A stretch of DNA of 12,746 nt, taken from contig JAQXJQ010000196.1 in assembly GCA_029009035.1 (NCBI GenBank), forward strand, positions 1 to 12,746. Reading direction: 5' to 3'. Origin of the DNA: Oscillospiraceae bacterium. GTDB lineage: Bacteria; Bacillota; Clostridia; Oscillospirales; Oscillospiraceae. Positions within the stretch are counted from its first letter, which is position 1, and every line of letters begins with the position of its first letter. Positions 7,234-12,746 of this stretch are shown here, in pieces. Both the position numbers and the translations under genes were made by a program. The notes beneath the pieces are model-generated. The model worked only from the letters and a program-made list of their open reading frames with translations. It did not search any database and was not told where the DNA came from.

Positions 7234-7914
7234 TTACAGGCAGACCTCGATGGGCCGGGTGACGGTGAGGCTGTCCGGGGTGACGGCGCACTCCATGGCC
7301 AGCAAGCGCACACCCTTTGCATCGGCCTTACGCAGGGCGTCCCCGAACTCAGGATGGGTGTCATCGTTGGGGGAGAAACGGCGCATTCCCTCCATCTGGA
7401 TGATGAAGCACACCGCCGCCTCATACCCCTCGTCCAGGCAGGCTGTCAGCTCCCGCAGATGCTTCACGCCCCGCTGGGTGGGGGCGTCGGGGAAGCGGCA
7501 GAGGCCGCCCTCCTCCAGGGTGCAGCCCTTGACCTCCACGAAGCCCCGCCGCCGGCCCGCCTCCCAGTAAAAGTCAAAACGGGAGCTGCCCCAGGTGGTC
7601 TCGGGACGCAGCAGGGTGAGTCCCGGTACAAATCCGCCGCTCCGGGCCCATTCGGCAAACACCTTGTTGGGGGCCTGGGCGTCCATATTCACCAAAAGAC
7701 CGTCCTTGTCCACGGCGATGAGATCGTAGGCGGTCTTCCGGTTGGGGTTGTCCCCCGCTTCCAGCCAGACCGTCCGCCCGGGGACCAGCAGCTCCCGGCA
7801 TCGGCCGGTATTTTTCACATGGACGGTCTCGGTTTTCCCGTCCAGCTCCACATGGGCGATGAAGCGGTTGGGGCGGTCCAGGAACACCGCCGGGACAATA
7901 TTCCGGTATTGCAT
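7234..7914 (-). CDS. sfsA: SfsA family protein (sugar fermentation stimulation protein homologue)
   Basis: 226-residue SfsA. It has an N-terminal OB-like part (HVKNTGRCRELLVPG) and a C-terminal part with the PD-(D/E)xK-like signature: Asp114 in SRFDF, then Glu127 and Lys129 in FVEVKG. CRFPDAPTQRGVKHLREL (residues 139-156) is the family hallmark. In E. coli the gene was found as a stimulator of maltose fermentation and the protein binds DNA; its real biochemical activity is unresolved, and the nuclease-like residues suggest a nucleic acid substrate. ATG 7914 has AGGTGA 7 nt before it. The gene is monocistronic, with its own promoter and terminator. Confidence 0.94.
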   Translation of the reverse strand: MQYRNIVPAVFLDRPNRFIAHVELDGKTETVHVKNTGRCRELLVPGRTVWLEAGDNPNRKTAYDLIAVDKDGLLVNMDAQAPNKVFAEWARSGGFVPGLTLLRPETTWGSSRFDFYWEAGRRRGFVEVKGCTLEEGGLCRFPDAPTQRGVKHLRELTACLDEGYEAAVCFIIQMEGMRRFSPNDDTHPEFGDALRKADAKGVRLLAMECAVTPDSLTVTRPIEVCL

Positions 7915-7919
7915 CGTAC

Positions 7920-7948
7920 TTCACCTGCTGATAGAATGATGATATACT
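7920..7948 (+). promoter_or_regulatory. promoter of the DUF1643 gene
   Basis: -35 TTCACC (7920-7925), a 17-nt spacer and -10 TATACT (7943-7948) with an extended TGA in front. The predicted start near 7955 leaves about 30 nt before the ATG, including AAGGAGG (7970-7976). Confidence 0.65.
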
Positions 7949-7950
7949 TT

Positions 7951-7979
7951 ATTTTACTACACTTCCCTGAAGGAGGCAA
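7951..7979 (-). promoter_or_regulatory. promoter of sfsA, facing the DUF1643 promoter
   Basis: On the minus strand, -35 TTGCCT (7979-7974), a 17-nt spacer and -10 TAAAAT (7956-7951). The -35 overlaps the Shine-Dalgarno sequence of the divergent gene, and the two -10 boxes are only 2 nt apart. Confidence 0.6.
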
Positions 7980-7984
7980 CAGCC

Positions 7985-8599
7985 ATGGGTCACATTCCCA
8001 GCGGAGACACCCTGACACTGGAGCTGGCGCGCTTTGACGACGCGCTGCGTGAGGCCAATGAGCCAAGCCCGGATTATGATGTGGAAAAGTGGCTCTATGT
8101 GCCCAATCGCTACTCCGAATACCGTTACATTCTGGGTACACGGGGTCGGAACCCATTGATTTGCGTGGGCATCAACCCCTCCACCGCCGCACCGGACGAT
8201 CTGGACAACACCCTCAAATCCGTGGAGCGGGTGGCCCATTACAACGGCTACGACAGCTTCATCATGTTCAATGTCTATGCCCAGCGGGCCACCGACCCCG
8301 ACCACATGGAGGAGGTCTGCAATGCAGAACTCCATGGGGAGAATATGCGGGCCTTCGACTATGCCCTGTCCCTCAATCCCAGTCCCGCCGTGTGGGCGGC
8401 GTGGGGCACCATCATCGAAAAGCGGGACTACCTTCCCCGCTGTGTGGAGGACATGATCGCCCTGGGCCGTGCCCGGGGCGCCCGCTGGTACTCCGCCGGA
8501 AAGCGCTCCAAAAAGGGCCACCCCCACCACCCGCTGTACCTCCGCAAGGACAGCGTGCTGGAGGAATTTGATGTGGCGCAGTACCTGAAAAGCCTGTAA
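7985..8599 (+). CDS. DUF1643 family protein
   Basis: 204-residue protein of unknown function matching DUF1643. YRYILG opens the domain, then VGINPSTAAPDDLDN (residues 61-75), FIMFNVYAQRATDP (92-105) and, near the C-terminus, KKGHPHHPLYL (176-186). There is no signal peptide or membrane segment. The GINPS motif near the start of a Rossmann-like beta strand, and a His-Pro-rich motif near the end, are arranged like motifs A and B of the uracil-DNA glycosylase superfamily. That resemblance is my inference and is not proof of glycosylase activity. ATG 7985 follows AAGGAGG by 8 nt. The gene has its own promoter and diverges from sfsA. Confidence 0.85.
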   Translation: MGHIPSGDTLTLELARFDDALREANEPSPDYDVEKWLYVPNRYSEYRYILGTRGRNPLICVGINPSTAAPDDLDNTLKSVERVAHYNGYDSFIMFNVYAQRATDPDHMEEVCNAELHGENMRAFDYALSLNPSPAVWAAWGTIIEKRDYLPRCVEDMIALGRARGARWYSAGKRSKKGHPHHPLYLRKDSVLEEFDVAQYLKSL

Positions 8600-8605
8600 A
8601 ATGAG

Positions 8606-8628
8606 CTCTGCAACTGCAGGTTGCGGAG
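8606..8628 (+). terminator. hairpin after the DUF1643 gene
   Basis: CTCTGCAAC (8606-8614) pairs with GTTGCGGAG (8620-8628), including one T-G wobble, around a 5-nt loop. It starts 7 nt after the stop codon. No T-tract follows, so it is either a weak terminator or a 3'-stabilising hairpin. The GTTGCGGA arm could instead pair with TTCGCAAC at 8650-8657. Confidence 0.4.
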
Positions 8629-8666
8629 GTTCAAGGGAAACATGGTGGCTTCGCAACGGGGCGTTT

Positions 8667-8675
8667 TGCTACACT
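8667..8675 (+). promoter_or_regulatory. extended -10 promoter candidate for the membrane HTH gene
   Basis: TGC-TACACT (8667-8675) is an extended -10 element about 33 nt before the ATG. No good -35 lies 16-18 nt upstream, so activity may be weak or need an activator. Confidence 0.4.
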
Positions 8676-8707
8676 GAGCCTGCACTTCGAAAGGAGGTCT
8701 GACCAAG

Positions 8708-9406
8708 ATGGACGGATTGGAATTCAAAGACCGGCTCTTCCGGCTGCGGAAGGAGCGGGGGATGAGTCAGGAGGAGCTGGCCGGACGGTTGGGCGTGTCC
8801 CGGCAGGCGGTGAGCAAGTGGGAGACGGGTGAAGCCCAGCCGGACTATGCCAAGCTCATCGCGCTGGCCGACGCGCTGGAGATCAGCCTGGACGCCCTGT
8901 GCGGACGGGAGACGCCGGCATCGAAGACGGAGACACCTCCGCCGGAGCAGAAGCTGTCGCCGTGGCTCTGGGTGCTGGCGGCGGTATGTCTGGCGCTGGC
9001 CGTCGCCATTGGCGTTCTGATGTACAGGATGGGGGACTCCGGCCCGGCTGCGGATGAGCCGGGAAGCTCCGTCTCCGAGGGTGGGGACAGCGCCTTCTTC
9101 CCCGCGGAGTTTGCCATTGGCGGGGCGGAGTTTGAGTACGGCGGCGGTGAGCTGACCTACCGCTTTGTACCCAGCGCGGTGACCAAGGGGACGCAGTTCC
9201 GCATCGTGCTGGACAACGGCATCAAGGAATACGCCTTTGACGCGCAGCTGGCGGAAGGCGGCTGCCGGGGTACGGTGCGCCTGCCCGAGGGTATCTATCA
9301 TGTGGTGGTCATGGCGGAGTGCGGCACGGAAAAGCGGATGCTCCTCATTGCCAAGGACCTGCGCTGCTTCGACCGGGAGGGCTGCTCCTGGACGGTAGTG
9401 GACTGA
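8708..9406 (+). CDS. membrane-anchored XRE-family HTH protein
   Basis: 232-residue single-span protein. Residues 6-63 form a Cro/CI-type HTH domain (LFRLRKERGMSQEELAGRLG, then VSRQAVSKWETGEAQPD, a typical recognition helix). A Pro/Thr/Glu-rich linker (68-83) leads to one membrane span (about 85-106, WLWVLAAVCLALAVAIGVLMY). The remaining 125 residues should face outside and look beta-rich (YGGGELTYRFVP, TQFRIVLDNGIKEYAF), with four cysteines at 186, 205, 220 and 226. I do not recognise the outer domain. The layout suggests a one-component sensor that binds DNA while tethered to the membrane; ligand and targets are unknown. AAGGAGG lies 10 nt before ATG 8708. It stands alone, ending at a hairpin shared with the convergent operon. 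Confidence 0.85.
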   Translation: MDGLEFKDRLFRLRKERGMSQEELAGRLGVSRQAVSKWETGEAQPDYAKLIALADALEISLDALCGRETPASKTETPPPEQKLSPWLWVLAAVCLALAVAIGVLMYRMGDSGPAADEPGSSVSEGGDSAFFPAEFAIGGAEFEYGGGELTYRFVPSAVTKGTQFRIVLDNGIKEYAFDAQLAEGGCRGTVRLPEGIYHVVVMAECGTEKRMLLIAKDLRCFDREGCSWTVVD

Positions 9407-9446
9407 AAACAAGAGGCTGTTGCAGAATGATCGTTCTGCAACAGCC
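9406..9446 (-). terminator. terminator of the LytTR operon, possibly bidirectional
   Basis: A perfect 13-bp stem, GGCTGTTGCAGAA (9415-9427) with TTCTGCAACAGCC (9434-9446), around a 6-nt loop. On the minus strand it is followed by TCTTGTTTTC. The core TGCAGA/TCTGCA is shared with the glnS and sfsA terminators. It lies between the convergent HTH gene and the 70-residue membrane gene. Confidence 0.85.
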
Positions 9447-9454
9447 CCATTGCT

Positions 9455-9667
9455 TCAGATCTTCTTTTTGACGAAAAAGGAGACCACAAAAAGAGCGGCC
9501 ATGACGATGACATAGAGCAGGTAGCACACCCGCCATTGCTCCACGCCAAAGCGGAAGGGGCCGATGTAGATGGTGGTGCCCAGGGTGGGGCAGGATAAGC
9601 AGATCGTCACCCAGATGATGGCAATGACCAGCATGGCAAGGCTGATGAGTCTCAATGTGCGTTTCAT
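9455..9667 (-). CDS. small two-span membrane protein, last gene of the LytTR operon
   Basis: 70-residue protein with two hydrophobic segments: residues 6-25 (LRLISLAMLVIAIIWVTICL) and about 47-66 (VCYLLYVIVMAALFVVSFFV). The loop between them reads YIGPFRFGVEQWR, and a KKK tail points to the cytoplasm. I know no named function. The strong site AAGGAGG lies 7 nt before the ATG and abuts the stop of the preceding gene (gap 12 nt), so the two are surely co-transcribed. Placement after LytTR and DUF3021-like genes suggests it belongs to the same membrane-regulatory unit, for example as a partner or target; this is inference. Confidence 0.8.
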   Translation of the reverse strand: MKRTLRLISLAMLVIAIIWVTICLSCPTLGTTIYIGPFRFGVEQWRVCYLLYVIVMAALFVVSFFVKKKI

Positions 9668-9679
9668 ACGATTGCCTCC

Positions 9680-10477
9680 TTATTTCTTTTTCCGGCCTGC
9701 CGCCGTGCCCAGCGCGCACCCCAGAAGGGCGGCGAAAAACAGGATGGCGCAGTGGAAGAGGGCGGAACTGTTGTAAATGAAAAACACCGTGGGCAGGTAG
9801 AGCAGAGGGGCGGCCACAGGGTACAGGGGGCGGAAGCCCTGCTTTTTGCCCAGCGTGAACCCGGAGCAGAAGCCCCCCAGAGGGAGCAGCAGCCAGGGGA
9901 GGACGAGACCGGTCATCACGGGGACGTCGGGAGGGTCGATGAGGCGCAGGAGGGGCGGCAGAATGTCGCACAGCACCACCGCAAAACCCAGCCACGGCAG
10001 CATCTCCCGCAGACCCAGCACCGAGGGGCCGGGGTCAAGGCTGAGGGCACGGCGCAGCTGCCGCACCTGGGCATACCACCCCACCCACCGGGCCAGCCAA
10101 ACCAGCAGATAGACCGGCACATAGAGGAGCAATGTCACCCCCATGCCCAGCAGCGACCAGAATACCGCCACGGCGCATAGGCCGGTCATGACAAAATGAA
10201 GGATAGAGGGGAGAAGCAGAGCGGGCCAGGTGTCCTCAAAGGGGAGGGTGGCAAGGCCGATACAGCCTCCCAGACAAAAACCCGCCAAAAACTGCGCCAA
10301 AGCGGCCGGGGGATAGGAGCCGAACAGACGGATGGCGGTGTGGGTGGCGAAGGTGAGGGAGATGGGAGCGCCGATGGCGCAGGCGGAGATCCAGCCCACC
10401 AGAGCGGCGGCGGCAAAGGTGAGAAGCAGTCCCGCAATACCGCCCGCCAAAAAGCGGGAGAGAATGGTTTTCTTCAT
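9680..10477 (-). CDS. DUF3021-like membrane protein fused to a second membrane domain
   Basis: 265-residue integral membrane protein, probably eight spans. Residues 1-145 follow the DUF3021 pattern: four spans, FEDTW (80-84) and SILHFVMT (91-98) where family members have an E..W and a HF motif, then YLLVWLARW and an amphipathic VRQLRRAL end. DUF3021 proteins are usually about 140 residues and sit beside stand-alone LytTR regulators, as here. Residues 155-265 add about four more spans with FTLGKKQGFRPLYP and LPTVFFIYNSSA. That half resembles a separate small clostridial membrane family that I recall but cannot name, so this looks like a fusion. The likely role is to hold or inhibit the LytTR protein at the membrane, by analogy with LytTR regulator/inhibitor pairs. 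AAGGAGG lies 8 nt before ATG 10477, and the gap to the lytTR stop is 12 nt. Confidence 0.8.
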   Translation of the reverse strand: MKKTILSRFLAGGIAGLLLTFAAAALVGWISACAIGAPISLTFATHTAIRLFGSYPPAALAQFLAGFCLGGCIGLATLPFEDTWPALLLPSILHFVMTGLCAVAVFWSLLGMGVTLLLYVPVYLLVWLARWVGWYAQVRQLRRALSLDPGPSVLGLREMLPWLGFAVVLCDILPPLLRLIDPPDVPVMTGLVLPWLLLPLGGFCSGFTLGKKQGFRPLYPVAAPLLYLPTVFFIYNSSALFHCAILFFAALLGCALGTAAGRKKK

Positions 10478-10489
10478 GGACTTCCCTCC

Positions 10490-10930
10490 TTACAGGCCCA
10501 CGGCCTGCTTGATCTTTTTCACATAGCGCCGGGAGGCATAGGCGGTGACGCTGCCCAGGCTGATGCGGATGGTGCCGGTGATGGACAGATCCAGCGCTGT
10601 GATCCGGTCCAGATTGACGATCTCCGAGTGGGAAACGCGCACAAAGCGGCTGCCCTCCAGCATTGCTTCCAGCTCATACAGCCGCTGCTTCACGGTGTAC
10701 ACGCCGTCGGTGCTCTGGCAGCATACGCCCTTTCCGTCGGCATAAAAGCGGAGAATGTCCGCCAGAGGGAGCCGGATGGCCTGCTCCCCGGAGAAGACGG
10801 GGATGGTGCGCTCACCCTCCCGGCGGTGAAGCGCCCGGGACAGGGCCTGGACCTCGGGGGTGAGGGCAGGCGCGCGGATGACCACCTCCGGTTCGGTCAG
10901 TCCCGGCTCGATCTTCACGGTTACCTTCAC
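10490..10930 (-). CDS. stand-alone LytTR-family transcriptional regulator
   Basis: 146-residue DNA-binding protein without a receiver domain. The N-terminal 45 residues (KVTVKIEPGLTEPEVVIRA) form the short extension usual for this subgroup. Residues 47-143 are the LytTR domain: LPLADILRFYADGKGV, then YTVKQRLYELEAML, FVRVSHSEIVNLDRI and YASRRYVKKIKQAVGL at the end. The start is GTG at 10930, 7 nt after AAGGAGG; the ATG 4 nt upstream is out of frame and hits a stop at once. The open frame to its left is antisense to hemW and not coding. It is the first gene of a three-gene operon with two membrane proteins, the arrangement of LytTR regulator plus membrane-inhibitor systems. Candidate autoregulatory repeats overlap its promoter. 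Confidence 0.92.
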   Translation of the reverse strand: MKVTVKIEPGLTEPEVVIRAPALTPEVQALSRALHRREGERTIPVFSGEQAIRLPLADILRFYADGKGVCCQSTDGVYTVKQRLYELEAMLEGSRFVRVSHSEIVNLDRITALDLSITGTIRISLGSVTAYASRRYVKKIKQAVGL

Positions 10931-10952
10931 GCCATCCCCTCCTTTTAAAATC

Positions 10953-10981
10953 ATTATAGCCGCAAAGGGGACGCAAGTCCA
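10953..10981 (-). promoter_or_regulatory. sigma-A promoter of the LytTR operon
   Basis: On the minus strand, -35 TGGACT (10981-10976), a 17-nt spacer and a consensus -10 TATAAT (10958-10953). The start would fall near 10946, giving a leader of about 16 nt that carries the ribosome site. Confidence 0.8.
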
Positions 10982-10993
10982 GCCAATGGGGAC
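10964..10993 (-). promoter_or_regulatory. possible LytTR operator: 9-bp direct repeats 12 bp apart
   Basis: On the minus strand GTCCCCATT (10993-10985) and GTCCCCTTT (10972-10964) match at 8 of 9 positions and are separated by exactly 12 bp. The 21-bp period is two helical turns, the spacing known for LytTR sites. One repeat lies upstream of the -35 and the other within the spacer. Confidence 0.5.
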
Positions 10994-11013
10994 AGTCGGT
11001 AAAAAATGAGGAA

Positions 11014-11042
11014 TAGACGGCAGGAGCAAAAGAGAGTATAAT
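11014..11042 (+). promoter_or_regulatory. sigma-A promoter of hemW
   Basis: -35 TAGACG (11014-11019), a 17-nt spacer and -10 TATAAT (11037-11042). The leader is about 50 nt. It is divergent from the LytTR promoter; the two -35 elements are about 32 nt apart. Confidence 0.75.
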
Positions 11043-11098
11043 AATGATAATGCGTACCGAAAAAATGATAGGGCCAGAAAGAAAAGGGGGAGACCTCT

Positions 11099-12298
11099 AT
11101 GGGTGAGAGCTTGGGACTGTATTTGCACATTCCCTTTTGCCGCAGCAAGTGCGACTACTGCGATTTCTACTCTCTGGCGGGCCGGGAGGACCTCATGGAC
11201 GGCTACCAGAAGGCGCTGCTGGCACACATTGCCGAGTGCGGCGATCTGGCGGGGAAAGAGGTGGTGGACAGCGTCTACATTGGCGGCGGCACCCCCAGCT
11301 GGTACGGGGCGCAGCGGATCTGCGCGCTTCTCAGTGCGGTGGGCCGGCGCTTCCGCCTGAGCCGTGACGCGGAGATCACCATGGAGGCCAATCCGGACAG
11401 CGTGATGCTGAAGGACCTCAGGAAGCTGCGCCGTGCGGGGGTGAACCGCATCTCCATGGGCGCCCAGTCCGCCCACAACAGCGAGCTGGCCTGCATCCAC
11501 CGCCCCCACACCTTTGAGCAGGTGGAGCAGGCAGTGGAGGCGGTGCGAAAGGCCGGGATCAAAAACCTCAATCTGGACCTCATTTACGGCCTGCCCGGAC
11601 AGACCGAGGAGAGCTGGCACGAGAGTGTGGAGCGGGTGCTGGCGCTGGAGCCGGAGCACCTGTCCTGCTACGGACTCACCCTGGAGGAGGGGACGCCCCT
11701 GGCCCGCCGTGTGGAGGCGGGGGAGGTGCTGCCCGACGACGATATGCAGGCCGAGCTCTATCTTTGGACGGTGGAGCGGCTGAGGCAGGCGGGCTACCTG
11801 CAGTACGAGGTGTCCAATTTTGCCAGGATGGGTTTTCAGTCCCGCCACAATCTGAAGTACTGGATGGGGATGCCCTACATGGGCATCGGCGTCGCCGCCC
11901 ACTCCGATTTCGGCGGCTGCCGCTACTCCTATGTGTCCGATGTGGAGGGGTACATCCGCGGCGTGCTGGAGGGCGGCGAGCTGCTGGACAGCTCGGAGCG
12001 CATCCCGGAGCGGGAGCGGGGGAGCGAGTATTTGATGCTCCGCCTGCGCACCGTCCACGGCATTGAGCAGTGGGAGTACCGGCGCACCTACTTCATGAAC
12101 TTCGACCCCATCGCCGCCAGACTGCAGGAATATGAGCAGCGGGGGTGGGCGGAGTGCTCCGGGGGGCGCTGGCACTTCACGCCGGAGGGTTTTCTGCTGT
12201 CCAACCGCCTCATCGGGGAGCTTTTGGAGCTGCAGGAGGCGGCCACGCTGGAGAATACATTGGAAAAAGTGCACGGAAATCAGATCCCCGGGAGATAA
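11099..12298 (+). CDS. hemW: HemW, radical SAM heme chaperone
   Basis: 399-residue HemN-like radical SAM protein. CRSKCDYC gives the cluster ligands Cys14, Cys18 and Cys21. GGGTPS (62-67) and the HRPHT motif (134-138) follow, and the HNLKYW motif (250-255) is typical of HemW as opposed to true coproporphyrinogen dehydrogenase HemN. The N-terminus starts directly at the barrel (LGLYLHIPFC), without the extra N-terminal region of HemN. The C-terminal domain (GWAECSGGRWHFTPEGFLLSN) is the HemW winged-helix-like end. Such proteins bind heme and deliver it to target proteins; some are annotated wrongly as oxidases. GGGGGAG about 7 nt before ATG 11099 supports the start. No terminator separates it from spoVAC 43 nt downstream. 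Confidence 0.92.
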   Translation: MGESLGLYLHIPFCRSKCDYCDFYSLAGREDLMDGYQKALLAHIAECGDLAGKEVVDSVYIGGGTPSWYGAQRICALLSAVGRRFRLSRDAEITMEANPDSVMLKDLRKLRRAGVNRISMGAQSAHNSELACIHRPHTFEQVEQAVEAVRKAGIKNLNLDLIYGLPGQTEESWHESVERVLALEPEHLSCYGLTLEEGTPLARRVEAGEVLPDDDMQAELYLWTVERLRQAGYLQYEVSNFARMGFQSRHNLKYWMGMPYMGIGVAAHSDFGGCRYSYVSDVEGYIRGVLEGGELLDSSERIPERERGSEYLMLRLRTVHGIEQWEYRRTYFMNFDPIAARLQEYEQRGWAECSGGRWHFTPEGFLLSNRLIGELLELQEAATLENTLEKVHGNQIPGR

Positions 12299-12341
12299 TA
12301 CCGGACGCATTGGGAACAATAGCAAATGAGGTGATTTTGCT

Positions 12342-12746
12342 ATGAAGCTGACCAATGAGGAGTACGGAAAATTTGTCAGGGACAGAGCGCCTTCCTCCCC
12401 TCTGGGCAGGGATATGCTCTGGGCATTTTTGGTGGGCGGTCTGATCTGCGCCGGCGGGCAGGGGTTGTCCGCCCTCTATCAGAGCTGGGGGGCCTCCAAG
12501 GATGACGCGGGCACATGGGTGTCCATCACCCTGGTGTTTCTGGCCTCCCTGCTCACCGGTCTGGGAGTGTTTGACGACATCGCCAAGCACGCCGGAGCGG
12601 GCACCCTGGTGCCCATCACCGGCTTCTCCAACGCCATGGTGTCCCCCGCTCTGGAGTTCAAGCACGAGGGCTTCGTCACCGGCACCGGGGCCAAGCTCTT
12701 CACCGTGGCGGGACCGGTGCTGGCCTATGGTCTGACCGCCAGTGTG
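12342..12746 (+). CDS. spoVAC: stage V sporulation protein AC, truncated by the window end
   Basis: The first 135 codons are present and the frame is open to the window end. The protein starts MKLTNEEYGKFVRDR, then WAFLVGGLICAGGQGLSALY, VFLASLLTGLGVFDDIAKHA, GAGTLVPITGFSNAMVSPAL and EFKHEGFVTGTGAKLF, which follow B. subtilis SpoVAC almost motif by motif (FVGGLIC, LLTGFGVYDKIA, GAGSAVPVTGF, EGFVLG). SpoVAC is a forespore inner-membrane protein; with SpoVAD and SpoVAE it takes dipicolinic acid into the spore and helps release it at germination. GAGGTGA lies 7 nt before ATG 12342. I found no sigma-G promoter in the 43-nt gap or the end of hemW, so either the promoter is atypical or there is read-through from hemW. 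spoVAD and spoVAE are expected just to the right. Confidence 0.95.
   Translation, partial: MKLTNEEYGKFVRDRAPSSPLGRDMLWAFLVGGLICAGGQGLSALYQSWGASKDDAGTWVSITLVFLASLLTGLGVFDDIAKHAGAGTLVPITGFSNAMVSPALEFKHEGFVTGTGAKLFTVAGPVLAYGLTASV

Noticed and set aside
5991..7424. Long minus-strand frame antisense to the U32 gene, and a similar one (4787-6013) antisense to mltG
   Set aside because: High-GC antisense shadows; the plus-strand proteins carry full family motifs while these do not.
11001..11068. AAAAAATGA occurring twice (11001-11009 and 11060-11068) in the lytTR-hemW gap
   Set aside because: A-rich low-complexity 9-mers 59 nt apart; likely chance in AT-rich intergenic DNA.
12299..12341. Sigma-G promoter for spoVAC
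   Set aside because: No pair resembling GHATR and CATnnTA at 17-18 nt spacing is present in the gap or the last bases of hemW.
10931..12355. Leftward open frame continuous with lytTR across hemW
   Set aside because: The LytTR domain starts after a strong ribosome site at the GTG at 10930. The upstream part is antisense to hemW and resembles no protein.
1..12746. Mobile elements, CRISPR arrays, tRNA or rRNA genes
   Set aside because: No transposase or integrase motifs, no regularly spaced repeats and no tRNA-like cloverleaf were found.

Overview
The window reads as chromosomal DNA from an endospore-forming, high-GC member of the Clostridia, most likely an Oscillospirales/Oscillospiraceae-type gut bacterium (Flavonifractor or Oscillibacter relatives). 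The evidence is a spoVAC gene at the right edge, strong AAGGAGG ribosome binding sites, sigma-A promoters with 17-bp spacers, Gram-positive-type TagA and LytTR proteins, and a GC-rich third-codon bias visible by eye. The taxonomic placement is inference; no rRNA or tRNA gene is present. I see no mobile element, CRISPR array or broken gene.

Left part (1-4535). glnS (glutaminyl-tRNA synthetase) is on the minus strand with its own promoter and terminator. Divergent from it is a compact plus-strand operon: a TagA/WecG-type glycosyltransferase, a thymidylate-kinase-family enzyme, a DJ-1/PfpI-family protein and 5-formyltetrahydrofolate cyclo-ligase. Gaps within it are 9 nt, 31 nt and a 4-nt overlap.

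Middle (4537-7187). A small minus-strand gene (4537-4704) sits just after the operon. It encodes a 55-residue Cys/Gly/Asn-rich protein with one hydrophobic segment, and a sporulation-type promoter may lie upstream. mltG and a U32-family (TrhP-like) tRNA hydroxylation protein follow as a coupled pair that overlaps by 8 nt.

Right-middle (7188-9406). sfsA (minus) and a DUF1643 gene (plus) diverge from interlocked promoters. They are followed by a membrane-anchored HTH regulator.

Right (9406-12746). A minus-strand three-gene operon encodes a stand-alone LytTR regulator, a DUF3021-like membrane protein with an additional C-terminal membrane domain, and a 70-residue membrane protein. It looks like a regulator plus membrane-partner system, with a possible LytTR direct-repeat operator over its own promoter. 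hemW diverges from it, and spoVAC follows, cut by the window end.

Three minus-strand transcription units end in hairpins built on closely similar TGCAGA/TCTGCA stems, two of them with an identical 11-bp stem. The least described parts are the LytTR/DUF3021 fusion locus, the hidden Cys-rich mini-protein, the DUF1643 protein with uracil-DNA-glycosylase-like motifs, and the membrane-tethered HTH protein.
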